Part shown: positions 49,669-59,611 of the stretch, in pieces
How positions within the stretch are numbered: the stretch's first letter is position 1
How the letters are laid out: each line of letters opens with the position of its first letter
DNA from: Pseudomonadales bacterium
Lineage (GTDB): Bacteria; Pseudomonadota; Gammaproteobacteria; Pseudomonadales; DC-out160
Length of the DNA stretch: 64,000 nucleotides
Reading direction: 5' to 3'
Assembly (NCBI GenBank): GCA_019090455.1
Contig: JAHRWA010000074.1
Location: forward strand, 29,345-93,344
Program-made: the position numbers and the translations under genes
Notes under the pieces: model-generated
Seen by the model: only the letters and a program-made list of their open reading frames with translations
Databases searched by the model: none
What the model was told of the DNA's origin: nothing

Positions 49669-50910
49669 ATGAGCAGCATACCCGCCCCTGATGAAATGAA
49701 TGCATGGCGTTTAGCAACTCCAGGAATCGATGGTTGGACGCGCACCGCCAGGCCTGATGCCAAAGATAAATACTTTATGGTATCCACCGATGGCCATGTA
49801 CAAGAGCCCGCCGATTTATGGGCAGCCCGTATTGAAGATAAATACAAAGAGCGTCTACCCGGTATCACTCTTGGCGATGATGGCGACAAGTTTCAAAAGA
49901 CAGAAGGCTTTCGACCCATGCGATTGCGAAACATCAAATTCGCAGGCCAAGATCTCATACGAAACAAAGCCGGCTATACCCCAGAACAACGCATCGCAGA
50001 CCTGAACGCAGACGGAGTCGATGCAGAAATTTTATTTCCCAATAAAGGTCTTACCGCTTGGGCAACACCGGACCCTGAATTCAGCCAAGCCATGTGCCGA
50101 GTTTATAACGATTGGGCGTGGGAAACTTTCGGACCAGTCAATAATGTACTCTCCCCTATGGCCTGTATTGCACCTGGCGATATGGCTGGCGCATTAAAAG
50201 AAATCGAGAGATCTGCGGACCGTGGCTTTCGCGGTTTATCACTACCTTGCAAACCCGTTTGGGGAGCGCCAAATCATGAGGCGGCGAATTATAACTTACC
50301 TGAATTCGATCCTTTGTGGACCCTCATTGAGGAAACCGGCCTACCAATAACGTTCCACGTTTCTACTGGTCGTGATCCGCGCACCTCTCGTGGTAACGGC
50401 GGCGCTATCATTAATTATACGGTGCATTCTTTAGCACCTACAATGGAGCCTATCGCCAACCTATGCTCATCGGGCGTACTTGATCGATTCCCTAAATTGA
50501 AGTTCGGTAGTGTCGAGGCGGGTATTGGTTGGGTAGCTTGGGCTCTAGGAGCCATGGATGAAGCCTATAAAAAACATCATATGTTTGTTCGCCCCAAGTT
50601 AGAATTATTACCCAGCGAATATTTTCGACGTAATGGCTTTGCCACCTTCCAAGAAGATCCCGCTGGCATAAGCCAAGCGCGCGAGTTCAACTTAACCAAC
50701 AACTTTATGTGGGCAAACGACTACCCTCACCACGAAGGCACTTGGCCTCATTCTGCTCCCGCCATCGAGCGTACCATGAGCGATATCAATGATAGTGAGA
50801 GAGCCAGAATTCTCGGACTCAATGCAGCGAGGGTTTTCGGATTTACCATCCCCGATCGTTATCAAAATTTCGACGATGCCAAATCGACCGCCTCAGGACA
50901 AAAGAAATAA
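49669..50910 (+). CDS. Amidohydrolase-2 family protein
   Basis: A 413-residue TIM-barrel metal-dependent hydrolase of the amidohydrolase-2 family (PF04909). STDGHVQEPADLW near residue 40 replaces the usual DxHxH start, so the first metal site is atypical (D-G-H). The barrel continues through ITFHVSTGRD, FGSVEAGIGW and the C-terminal MWANDYPHHEGTWP, which supplies the last aspartate. Family members hydrolyse or decarboxylate ring compounds. CAAGGAG precedes the ATG. It heads a four-gene run with short gaps. Confidence 0.85.
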   Translation: MSSIPAPDEMNAWRLATPGIDGWTRTARPDAKDKYFMVSTDGHVQEPADLWAARIEDKYKERLPGITLGDDGDKFQKTEGFRPMRLRNIKFAGQDLIRNKAGYTPEQRIADLNADGVDAEILFPNKGLTAWATPDPEFSQAMCRVYNDWAWETFGPVNNVLSPMACIAPGDMAGALKEIERSADRGFRGLSLPCKPVWGAPNHEAANYNLPEFDPLWTLIEETGLPITFHVSTGRDPRTSRGNGGAIINYTVHSLAPTMEPIANLCSSGVLDRFPKLKFGSVEAGIGWVAWALGAMDEAYKKHHMFVRPKLELLPSEYFRRNGFATFQEDPAGISQAREFNLTNNFMWANDYPHHEGTWPHSAPAIERTMSDINDSERARILGLNAARVFGFTIPDRYQNFDDAKSTASGQKK

Positions 50911-50923
50911 GGAGTAAAAAAGC

Positions 50924-51925
50924 ATGTTCAATCCAGCACTGAAAACACCTCTTTGCGAAAAACTAGGAATCGATTATCCCGTACTACAAGCAGGCATGGG
51001 ATTTGTCGCACGAGGCAAGCTCGCAGGCGCAGTCTCTGCTGCAGGCGGACTTGGCACTATCGGTGCTGCCACTATGTCACCAGAAGAGTTAAGAGATGAG
51101 ATTGCGATAGTCCGACAAGTCACGGACAAACCCTTTGCCGTTGATTTGCTTTTCGCCAAAGGTGGCGGCGCTGACAATCAACCCTTTTCCGGCGATCTCA
51201 ACGCATCTCTTGAAGTTGTTTTCGAAGAGAAGGTACCTGTTTTAGTGAGTGGACTCGGTGACCCCGGTCCCGTCATGGCGCGCTGTCGCGATGCCAATAT
51301 GACCGTGCTTAGCCTCACCGGCAATACTAAAAATGCACTGCGACTACAAAATAGTGGCGTGGATGCCGTTATTGCCCAAGGCTATGACGGCGGTGGCCAC
51401 ACGGGTCGAGTGGGTGGAATGGCATTATTGCCAGCCGTTCTGGACGCTCTTAATATTCCCGTTGTTTATGCCGGTGGTGTAGGTGACGGTCGCGGTCTAG
51501 CCGCTACCTTTGTCATGGGCGGACAGGCCGTTTGGTGCGGCACTCGCTTTATTGCCACTGACGAAGCCTGGGGTCATGACAATTATAAAAACGCCATCGT
51601 TGAAATTGGAGATGAAGGAACCATTCGGACTCGCTGTTTTTCAGGTAAGCCCTGTCGTATGTACGCCAACAGCACAACCGCTGCCTGGGAAGAACCCGAA
51701 CTACAATCCACCATCGATCGTTTTCCAAGACAAATGAAACAAGTAGGCCAATGGCTAGGAAAAGACCCCTACATGGCCGGCCGTCGAGATGGAGAAGTTG
51801 AGATTGGTGCCTGCGCCATGGGACAAAGTGCCGCGGTAGTTAAGTCCGTCAAACCAGCAGGTGATGTGGTACTAGAAATAATGGAAGAAGCCACGAAAGC
51901 GCTGGAGCGAGCCTTCGCAAAATAA
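50924..51925 (+). CDS. Nitronate monooxygenase-like FMN protein
   Basis: A 333-residue TIM-barrel FMN protein of the 2-nitropropane dioxygenase family. The start IDYPVLQAGMGFVA, the phosphate-binding GYDGGGHTGRVG, and VVYAGGVGDGRGLAATFVMG (part), followed by GTRFIAT, are characteristic. A histidine sits in GGHTG. Such proteins oxidise nitronates or act as enoyl reductases. In this operon it may reduce an unsaturated CoA intermediate, which is inference. AAGGAG precedes the ATG, 13 bp after the previous stop. Confidence 0.88.
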   Translation: MFNPALKTPLCEKLGIDYPVLQAGMGFVARGKLAGAVSAAGGLGTIGAATMSPEELRDEIAIVRQVTDKPFAVDLLFAKGGGADNQPFSGDLNASLEVVFEEKVPVLVSGLGDPGPVMARCRDANMTVLSLTGNTKNALRLQNSGVDAVIAQGYDGGGHTGRVGGMALLPAVLDALNIPVVYAGGVGDGRGLAATFVMGGQAVWCGTRFIATDEAWGHDNYKNAIVEIGDEGTIRTRCFSGKPCRMYANSTTAAWEEPELQSTIDRFPRQMKQVGQWLGKDPYMAGRRDGEVEIGACAMGQSAAVVKSVKPAGDVVLEIMEEATKALERAFAK

Positions 51926-52018
51926 ACGAGTAGGGTAACTATCGACTCGTAAGCTGTTGAACCCAAAAACAGTCGAACCCAGAAACTTTCCAATTCAAAA
52001 AACAAGGAGGTTACAAAA

Positions 52019-53221
52019 ATGGGAAAACGCGCAGCAGCCATTGTTGGGCAAACGGAGTGGGAACCCAAACGAGAATGGGATGTACCGATGTTCTCCATGG
52101 AGGCATCGGCCCAGTTAGCCTCGGAAGTCATCGCCGATGCCGGTTTCGAAAAGGGTGAGATTGATGGCTTGGTCATGAATCCCATCGCTGAATCACCCAT
52201 GTTTGGTCCCTCTGCACTCGCTGAATACTTAGGTATTCAATCTAATTTTAATGAAGTAGTCGACTTGGGAGGCTCAACTCCCGCGGGCATGGTGTGGCGA
52301 GCAGCGGCGGCCATTGAAGTTGGCGCCTGTGAAAGCGTCTTAGTTTTATGCCCCGCAGTACCACCGCCACGACCCACAGCACAAGGCAAAGCCAAAAGAG
52401 GTCGAGCCCGTTTAACGGCCTATCTAGGCGGTGACTCATGGGGTTCTCCTCAAGGTCAATTCGAAATCCCCTCGGGCTTAGTGGCGGCCACACCCAGTTT
52501 CGCCATGATCGCCTCTCGCTATCGCGAGCAATATGACGTTCAACCCGAAACTTTGGCAAAAGTAGCCGTCGAGCAACGCTTTAATGCCAACGCACACCCC
52601 ACTGCTATTTTTCGTGACAAGCCCATTACTATCGATGATGTCTTAACATCACGAATGATTGCCGATCCTATTCGATTACTCGAACTCGTTATGCCTTGTT
52701 TCGGCGGTGGCGCATTATTATTGACAACAGCAGAACGCGCTAAACGCTCACCGCATCGTCCAGTTTTTGTTAGCGGACATGGAGAACACTTAACCCATAA
52801 GAGTGTGACCTATATGCCCGATATGCTGGACACACCCACACGGAAAGCAGCAGACCGCGCATTCAAGATGGCAGGCGTGAGTCGGGGCGCAATCGATATC
52901 GCCTCCATCTACGACTGTTTTACTATCACCGTATTGTTAACCATCGAGGACGCCGGGTTTTGTAAAAAAGGCCAAGGTGGCGCTTTTATCGAAGAGCATG
53001 ATTTACGTTTCAACGGCGACTGGCCTTTGAATACTCATGGTGGTCAATTGGGGATGGGACAAGCTGGATTAGCTGGAGGGCTTTCGCACATAACCGAAGC
53101 GGTATTACAGTTACAAAATCGGGCCGGTAAACGACAAGTAAAAAATGCCAACCTTGCCTATGTTAACGGCACCGGTGGCATGATGGCCGAACAGGTCGCA
53201 CTGATATTGGAGGGAGCGTAA
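52019..53221 (+). CDS. Thiolase-fold (SCPx/Ltp2-like) protein lacking the usual nucleophile Cys
   Basis: A 400-residue thiolase-superfamily protein. VIADAGFEKGEIDGL, SIYDCFT and THGGQLGMGQAGLAGG are typical of the lipid-transfer (SCPx) branch. Where ordinary thiolases have the acyl-accepting cysteine, this protein reads VVDLGGSTPAGM, with no Cys. It overlaps the DUF35 gene by one base (TAATG). Ltp2-like proteins with a DUF35 partner act as retro-aldolases in sterol side-chain breakdown; by analogy this pair may cleave a branched CoA ester, which is inference. A near-perfect AAGGAGG site precedes the ATG. Confidence 0.85.
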   Translation: MGKRAAAIVGQTEWEPKREWDVPMFSMEASAQLASEVIADAGFEKGEIDGLVMNPIAESPMFGPSALAEYLGIQSNFNEVVDLGGSTPAGMVWRAAAAIEVGACESVLVLCPAVPPPRPTAQGKAKRGRARLTAYLGGDSWGSPQGQFEIPSGLVAATPSFAMIASRYREQYDVQPETLAKVAVEQRFNANAHPTAIFRDKPITIDDVLTSRMIADPIRLLELVMPCFGGGALLLTTAERAKRSPHRPVFVSGHGEHLTHKSVTYMPDMLDTPTRKAADRAFKMAGVSRGAIDIASIYDCFTITVLLTIEDAGFCKKGQGGAFIEEHDLRFNGDWPLNTHGGQLGMGQAGLAGGLSHITEAVLQLQNRAGKRQVKNANLAYVNGTGGMMAEQVALILEGA

Positions 53222-53631
53222 TGGCAAAACTCGCATCGGATGGCCGGCCGTTACCCCAGCCCACACCCGTCACTCAAGCTTTTTTTGATGCGGCTCAGGA
53301 TCAGCGTTTAATCCTACCCCACTGCCCTCGCGAAGGTTATTTCTTTTATCCTCGCAGTCACTGTCCCTGTTGTTTAAAACGCGATTGGGAATGGAAACCG
53401 GCTAGCGGGCGAGGCACAGTCTATGCGTTTACCGTAGACCGAATGGGACATGATCCCAACCTAGTAAATTGGGTACCCTACGTCGTTGCCGCCATCGAAC
53501 TTGAAGAAGGCCCCCGGATGACAGCCAATATTGTGGGCTGCGCTCCAGAGGATGTTCGAGTGGGCATGCCTGTAGAAGCCACCTATGAAAATGTGGACGA
53601 CGTGACCATTATACAATTTCGTCTCGTCTGA
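53221..53631 (+). CDS. DUF35 zinc-ribbon/OB-fold partner protein
   Basis: A 136-residue protein with an N-terminal zinc ribbon (LPHCPREGYFFYPRSHCPCC) and a C-terminal OB fold (GRGTVYAFTVDR onwards). These proteins bind acyl-CoA and partner with SCPx-type thiolases. The first CxxC pair is incomplete: it reads CPRE, so only three zinc-ligand cysteines remain. The start ATG shares its A with the previous stop, so translation is coupled and a complex with the thiolase-fold protein is likely. Confidence 0.88.
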   Translation: MAKLASDGRPLPQPTPVTQAFFDAAQDQRLILPHCPREGYFFYPRSHCPCCLKRDWEWKPASGRGTVYAFTVDRMGHDPNLVNWVPYVVAAIELEEGPRMTANIVGCAPEDVRVGMPVEATYENVDDVTIIQFRLV

Positions 53632-53654
53632 TTTAATTCAACGTTAAATAACGA

Positions 53655-53701
53655 CTGAGGCGTAACACTAGTCTATTCAGAGACTATGGTATTCGCCTCA
53701 G
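53655..53701. terminator. Nested inverted repeats between convergent genes
   Basis: CTGAGGCG (53655-53662) pairs with CGCCTCAG (53694-53701), and inside it TAGTCT (53669-53674) pairs with AGACTA (53681-53686). It overlaps the stop of the minus-strand lipoprotein gene. No T run follows, so a terminator role is uncertain. Confidence 0.3.
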
Positions 53702-55037
53702 ACGCTTCACTCTCAACGGCGCTGGCGAAGGGCTGCTTTAATTCAGTACCAACAGATTCCAATACTGCCTCCATCTTCATCTCATCTTCAACTTGCGTTA
53801 TTGTTTTCGGTTCAACCAGCTCAAGCTCGAGCTCAACGACTACATCCTCTACTTCCTCTGTATCCACCGCATGTTCAACTTCACTAATCTGGACCTCTTC
53901 CGATTTGTTGTCTTCGATCTTAGCGTCATTGACCTGATTCATGTCGCCAGTTTCAATCATCTGCTCAACAATTTCACCCGCTACGATATTCTGATCCACC
54001 ACTGTTTCCACCTCTGTATTCTCAGCGACATCAACAACATCAGTATCAGCAGGCGCCACTACACCAGCAACATCAACATCGGCTTTTTCAAATGCTTCAG
54101 CTAGCGCAAGAGACTGGTCATAAAAAGACAAACTCCCTAGATTTTTAACCTTATCGTCGCCATTAATCCGCTGCAACAAGGATGCAACATAAAGAATATA
54201 TTGTTCTGCTTTTTTCTCTTTGACTTCAATTATTTTCTTCACTTCCACTGTCACATGATAGGCATAAGAAGCCGCAATAAACGCATCGTCGCCAACGCGT
54301 TTAATTCCTTCGCGATCACGATAATTTTCTCTAACGAATGAATTCGCTTCATTTAATGTCCGCATTGCTTTTTTATAAGTCTGTTCCGCCAGTTTATCCG
54401 CATCTATTCCTTTCGCCTTTTTTATCATGGCCTCGGCTTTACTGAGGTGTTGCACTTTTAGAGTCTCTGTTTCAATTTTTACAAAATACTTTAAAACACC
54501 CTCTTCTCCTTTAATCGCCTTTTCTACCAAGCCACCTTCAATATCCTTAATCAATACTTTCAATTTTCTAACACCTTTCCCATACGCTTTGGGAATGACC
54601 ACGTTGGTGCCCAATTCTTCCAACACCATTTTGTGTTTTAGCGATTTCACTAATTTTTCTTCAACTAAACTTTTATTCTTATACGCATTCGCTATAAAAA
54701 GATCCACGGCGATAGCAGCAGAAATAACAGCCACCTTATCTTCGGGTACTTTAATTTTGCTATTGAGTTTCTCCGCTTCTTTTAATTTATTTTTTGCTTT
54801 CTTCATATGTAGAGGCGCATAAAAATCTAACGCATCAACTTCCGCCTTTGCGACTTTCCCCTTCGCTTCTAGAATCGCTTCATCTGGTGATTTCTGTGAT
54901 TGATGAGCTTGCTGCAACGCAGCCTGGTTAAGTGTGTCGTTATTAGCAACCTTCATATTCGCGCAAGCGGACAAACCTATAATCATGCTGAGTAGAAAAA
55001 ACTTCTGTTTTGTATTCGCTTTTCTATTAACGCTCAT
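53673..55037 (-). CDS. Helical lipoprotein with acidic C-terminal tail
   Basis: A 454-residue lipoprotein (lipobox LSAC after MIIGL). Residues about 40-320 are Lys/Ala/Glu-rich helices with likely coiled coils (LKEAEKLNSKIK, LNEANSFVRENY), reminiscent of envelope-spanning DUF4398-type proteins. The last 120 residues are strongly acidic, Val/Glu/Asp-rich and probably disordered. I do not recognise a defined family. AGGA precedes the ATG. The divergent TraF-like barrel gene suggests a shared outer-membrane role. Confidence 0.65.
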   Translation of the reverse strand: MSVNRKANTKQKFFLLSMIIGLSACANMKVANNDTLNQAALQQAHQSQKSPDEAILEAKGKVAKAEVDALDFYAPLHMKKAKNKLKEAEKLNSKIKVPEDKVAVISAAIAVDLFIANAYKNKSLVEEKLVKSLKHKMVLEELGTNVVIPKAYGKGVRKLKVLIKDIEGGLVEKAIKGEEGVLKYFVKIETETLKVQHLSKAEAMIKKAKGIDADKLAEQTYKKAMRTLNEANSFVRENYRDREGIKRVGDDAFIAASYAYHVTVEVKKIIEVKEKKAEQYILYVASLLQRINGDDKVKNLGSLSFYDQSLALAEAFEKADVDVAGVVAPADTDVVDVAENTEVETVVDQNIVAGEIVEQMIETGDMNQVNDAKIEDNKSEEVQISEVEHAVDTEEVEDVVVELELELVEPKTITQVEDEMKMEAVLESVGTELKQPFASAVESEASEANTIVSE

Positions 55038-55410
55038 TCACTTAATCCTGTTTAGACAATTCGACCATTTTAATTAACCGGCCCCTGTATCTTCTACATT
55101 TAGCTTATAAAAAACATCAATCTAATAATCATTTTACGATCAGCTTGAACAGCCATTTTCTATTGACACTTTACGTAGAAAATCGATTCAGAAACCCTTG
55201 TCTAAAAGTGTATAAGCCAACCTGGATATCCACAAGATCAAACCAAAATGGAGCATCTATTCATGAATAAAATCGACTTATCTACGACTGCACACTACGC
55301 TAAAAAAGACATCTCACGTATTTTATATAGGGTACGTAGACGATCTAAAACGATAGACAATTTGTCTAAAAAACTGATAGCCAGAGCCAAGTACCCGCAA
55401 GGAATTAACC
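55038..55410. other. Intergenic region between lipoprotein and TraF-like gene
   Basis: No gene is firmly supported. A short frame beginning at 55248 overlaps the TraF-like start and has no recognisable features. A palindrome AGACAATTTGTCT (55355-55367) lies 44 bases upstream of the TraF-like gene. Confidence 0.35.
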
Positions 55411-56757
55411 ATGAAAAAACTACCACTCCTTTTACTGCTATTATCCAGTACTAGCTTAGCTGGCTCACTCTCTAATACCGACGCACGATCCATGGCAATG
55501 GGCGATATAGGGGTCGCCGCCTCAAAACCAGGTACTGCGAGTCTCTTTAACCCCGCCTTACTCAGCACTTTTTCAAGCGACGATAAATTAAGTTTAATTT
55601 TCACAGACTTCGCGGGCAATCTAGCTGCCAACGAAGACACCTATGACAGCGCTCAAGATATTGTTGATGGCGAATTTGGCACACAAATTACCGATGCAGT
55701 TGAACTGGTGAATCAATTGGCAGACGGCCCGGTTAATGGCTCGACCATCGCCCAATTTGGCAATGCAACCACCAGTCTTGCCGACCTCACCGACAGCTTC
55801 AACGCTGCCTTAGGTGATATCAGCGGAGAAGCCTTAACCTTAAACGGTAACATGTTGATGGCTGCCGCGAGACCGAATAAAAATCTCGGCATCGGCGTAT
55901 ACCTCAATGTGGGCGGCACGATAGAAACAGGCCTCGACATCGCCGAGTGTGATCAACAATTATTAACTGATTTCTCAGACGCAGTGAGAAGCCTTAATGA
56001 TCCAACCAACTTAAATGTGAGCCAAGACATTGTCAGTAGCTGCAACGGAAATAACCGCACTCTCATTAGCTCAACAACCGGAGATCTCACCGATCCTGAC
56101 GGCAATCTCGAATCTGGCATTACCGTCGCTTTATTTCAGCAATCCGAAGTCGGCCTTAGCCTCTCTCGAAAGTTTCGCATCAACGGACAGAATATTGCAT
56201 TTGGCATCACACCCAAATTTATCATACTCACCAGCCATCTCGTGACACCCTCACTCCAAGATCTAGACAACGAGTTCTATGACCTAGGAGACGACTTCGA
56301 AGACAACGAAAAAGAAGATTCCAATTTTGATATGGATTTGGGTATCGCCACCAGTCTACTCAAAGACGACTCACTCAAAGTCGGCATCGTGGTGAAGAAC
56401 CTGCTAGCACCCTCCTTTGAAACCACCACCACAGCAACAGCCGACATCGATACCACCATACGAGCGGGTATCGCGTGGAGTCGATTTGGATTTACCTTTG
56501 GCGCCGATTTGGACCTAGTAGAAAGCGATGGCTTCTTGGGTGACACAAAAAGTCAATTCGCTGGATTTGGAGGAGAATACAACCTCTTTAATCTTATGCG
56601 CGTAAGAGGTGGAATACGCGCTAACTTAAGCGAGACCGATGACGTCGCTGTGACTGCTGGCATGGGCTTTAACATCATTGCGTTACACGGTGATCTCGCT
56701 CTGCAATACAGTGATTTTAATTTAGGTATGGCGTTGCAATTGGGGCTTGAGTTTTAG
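55411..56757 (+). CDS. TraF_2-like outer-membrane barrel protein
   Basis: A 448-residue exported protein. The signal peptide (LLLLLLSSTSLAG) is followed by NTDARSMAMGDIGVA and GTASLFNPALLS, motifs of the chromosomal TraF_2 family related to FadL/OmpP1-type barrels. The C-terminus shows repeated membrane strands and ends GMALQLGLEF with a terminal Phe. Despite the TraF name no conjugation genes are present, so a transport or structural role is more likely. AAGGAATTAACC precedes the ATG. Confidence 0.8.
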   Translation: MKKLPLLLLLLSSTSLAGSLSNTDARSMAMGDIGVAASKPGTASLFNPALLSTFSSDDKLSLIFTDFAGNLAANEDTYDSAQDIVDGEFGTQITDAVELVNQLADGPVNGSTIAQFGNATTSLADLTDSFNAALGDISGEALTLNGNMLMAAARPNKNLGIGVYLNVGGTIETGLDIAECDQQLLTDFSDAVRSLNDPTNLNVSQDIVSSCNGNNRTLISSTTGDLTDPDGNLESGITVALFQQSEVGLSLSRKFRINGQNIAFGITPKFIILTSHLVTPSLQDLDNEFYDLGDDFEDNEKEDSNFDMDLGIATSLLKDDSLKVGIVVKNLLAPSFETTTTATADIDTTIRAGIAWSRFGFTFGADLDLVESDGFLGDTKSQFAGFGGEYNLFNLMRVRGGIRANLSETDDVAVTAGMGFNIIALHGDLALQYSDFNLGMALQLGLEF

Positions 56758-56940
56758 CGCTACTCTTTATTTTAACTGTGTAAGTTAAAGCTGGTCACTA
56801 GCACAGCCAACTATCTCAAACATTTATTTTCTCTATCGTTTCAAGATGTAGAGTATGAACAACCCATGAATAAACTATCTGCATATAATTGGTTTTAATC
56901 GTCTATTTAAATTCCGAAACTCCGAAACTCCTAAAGGGGG

Positions 56941-59611
56941 TTTCTAAGTCGCTGCTTATACAACAGTGAACTTGAAGACCTACGAGGAAGATCATCCTAA
57001 TGTTTTCTAAGCTGCCTATACGGCAGTGAACACGCCTTTATCCCCGACATTGAAACCTCAAAATTTCTAAGCTGCCTGTGCGGCAGTGAACGAGGAGTTA
57101 CCGAAAGGTGTTTTACTTGTTTTTTTCTAAGCTGCCTGTGCGGCAGTGAACGTGGTGCAGACCTGTGTGATGCAGACCTGTGTTTTCTAAGCTGCCTGTG
57201 CGGCAGTGAACCTATTACTGCGTATTCCGGTCTACCGCGTTCATTTCTAAGCTGCCTGTGCGGCAGTGAACGACCACCGAAAACCTGAACAGCTCGGCGG
57301 CGTTTTCTAAGCTGCCTGTGCGGCAGTGAACCAATAGCTGACTATTTGTGCCCCTTTGTAGTCTTTCTAAGCTGCCTGTGCGGCAGTGAACTCCCTATAA
57401 CTGCATGCATCCAACCTTTAGTCTTTCTAAGCTGCCTGTGCGGCAGTGAACGCTGCTTAAGATCCATAATTTAATTTCCTTCATTTCTAAGCTGCCTGTG
57501 CGGCAGTGAACATATTTACTATCTGGATTTGCGGCTGAGCCTTTTTCTAAGCTGCCTGTGCGGCAGTGAACGGCAACTGAGCTAAATGAAGGTTCTGAGC
57601 CAATTTCTAAGCTGCCTGTGCGGCAGTGAACAGGCGGCTCGCTGTTCTCGTCTGATTCGTCGATTTCTAAGCTGCCTGTGCGGCAGTGAACGCTTCACCC
57701 TACGGGCCTAAAAACGCTCTAGATTTCTAAGCTGCCTGTGCGGCAGTGAACACAACGATAATATTTTGGCTGTAATTTATAATTTTCTAAGCTGCCTGTG
57801 CGGCAGTGAACGAAGTTGTGGGCTTGCTGCCCGCCGTTGTTCTTTTCTAAGCTGCCTGTGCGGCAGTGAACGACCAGGAGGTAACCAAGAGAAGGGTGCG
57901 TCATTTCTAAGCTGCCTGTGCGGCAGTGAACACATTATAGTTAACACCTTCCAAATCATCATATTTCTAAGCTGCCTGTGCGGCAGTGAACGAGCTGATG
58001 CCGGGTGAATTTACACGTTTACTTTTCTAAGCTGCCTGTGCGGCAGTGAACATTCAAGTGCCTTCATTAATCTTCAAATAAGATTTCTAAGCTGCCTGTG
58101 CGGCAGTGAACATTGCATGACTTCGATAAAGCGAAAAAATATATTTCTAAGCTGCCTGTGCGGCAGTGAACGCGGTGGTACTGGTGGCGGTGGTAATGAT
58201 GTCTTTCTAAGCTGCCTGTGCGGCAGTGAACTAGGATTAAGCAGCGTCCGGCAGATTGCGCTTTTTCTAAGCTGCCTGTGCGGCAGTGAACGGATCTGGA
58301 ACATGGTCTGCGTCCCTCGCTACTTTCTAAGCTGCCTGTGCGGCAGTGAACTGATCGAGTATGTCGAGCATGGCATCGAGGGCTTTCTAAGCTGCCTGTG
58401 CGGCAGTGAACGATGGCGTTCGCGGCGGGGACGTTCCATGCGATTTCTAAGCTGCCTGTGCGGCAGTGAACAAGTACCTCGCTAAAACGAAATTCCTCGA
58501 ACTTTTCTAAGCTGCCTGTGCGGCAGTGAACCTCGACGCTCTGCAATCTTCGCTCTGCAAACATTTCTAAGCTGCCTGTGCGGCAGTGAACATAAGTCGA
58601 AAGAGTACGGGACTGCATTTTATTTTCTAAGCTGCCTGTGCGGCAGTGAACTGTATGGTATCAATTGAAAAAGAAGGTATAGATTTCTAAGCTGCCTGTG
58701 CGGCAGTGAACAAGGACAGCCATCTAGACAAGTTTCATAAGTATTTCTAAGCTGCCTGTGCGGCAGTGAACGGTTACACGCTCTCTACTTTTAATTCTTG
58801 TATTTTCTAAGCTGCCTGTGCGGCAGTGAACAAAGTAGTAAGCCCGAAGAAACCCGCACCAATTTTCTAAGCTGCCTGTGCGGCAGTGAACAGAACTGCC
58901 TAAGACGATGGCAAGACCCGAACTTTCTAAGCTGCCTGTGCGGCAGTGAACCGAGTCTACGCGGTGAGGCGGGGCACTGGGTTTTTCTAAGCTGCCTGTG
59001 CGGCAGTGAACTTTCGATTGCTGTAGCGTCTGGTTTGCGAGTTTTTCTAAGCTGCCTGTGCGGCAGTGAACAACAACTCGAACCCTGTCGCTACGCCCCG
59101 GCGTTTCTAAGCTGCCTGTGCGGCAGTGAACGACGTGCCGAGCCCCACGGCGATCTGCGTACCTTTCTAAGCTGCCTGTGCGGCAGTGAACACGGATAAC
59201 TGGGGGACGCTCGACTGTGCGCTTTTCTAAGCTGCCTGTGCGGCAGTGAACTGATACAAGATCGTTGGCCAATGCGGTTGCTATTTCTAAGCTGCCTGTG
59301 CGGCAGTGAACAGTGGCTCGGGATCATAGTAACTTACGCGTAGTTTCTAAGCTGCCTGTGCGGCAGTGAACGGTGTGCCGTTCAACCCAGAGTTCTGCGC
59401 TGATTTCTAAGCTGCCTGTGCGGCAGTGAACAAAAATGACGGTCTTACCTCCGCCCGTGGCCATTTCTAAGCTGCCTGTGCGGCAGTGAACCGTAACGTG
59501 CGGCAACCCGTCATCAACGTGCATTTCTAAGCTGCCTGTGCGGCAGTGAACTCGTGCTTTCGTCGCCACCATGCCCGCCCGGATTTCTAAGCTGCCTGTG
59601 CGGCAGTGAAC
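56941..59611 (-). CRISPR. Type I-F CRISPR array, 45 repeats and 44 spacers
   Basis: Read on the minus strand the 28-base repeat begins GTTCACTGCCGCACAGGCAG and ends CTTAGAAA, the type I-F form. Its CTGCC/GGCAG stem encloses a GCACA loop. There are 43 identical copies from 57064 to 59611 at an exact 60-base period, one variant at 57004-57031 (three changes in the loop) and a degenerate last copy at 56941-56971. All spacers are 32 nt. The leader is on the cas6f side (59612-59759), so the newest spacers are near 59584. The repeat is degenerate at the leader-distal end, as usual for old ends. Confidence 0.98.

Noticed and set aside
55248..55454. 68-residue frame before the TraF-like gene
   Set aside because: It overlaps the start of the TraF-like gene, lacks a clear ribosome binding site and shows no recognisable feature.
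55411..56757. Evidence of a conjugative element because of TraF similarity
   Set aside because: The TraF_2 family is common on chromosomes and no other transfer genes, relaxase or integrase are nearby.
57719..59572. Long open frames through the array, with repeated peptides VHCRTGSLE or FLSCLCGSE on either strand
   Set aside because: The 60-base period of repeat plus spacer is a multiple of three, so frames stay open through the CRISPR array. They are not proteins.
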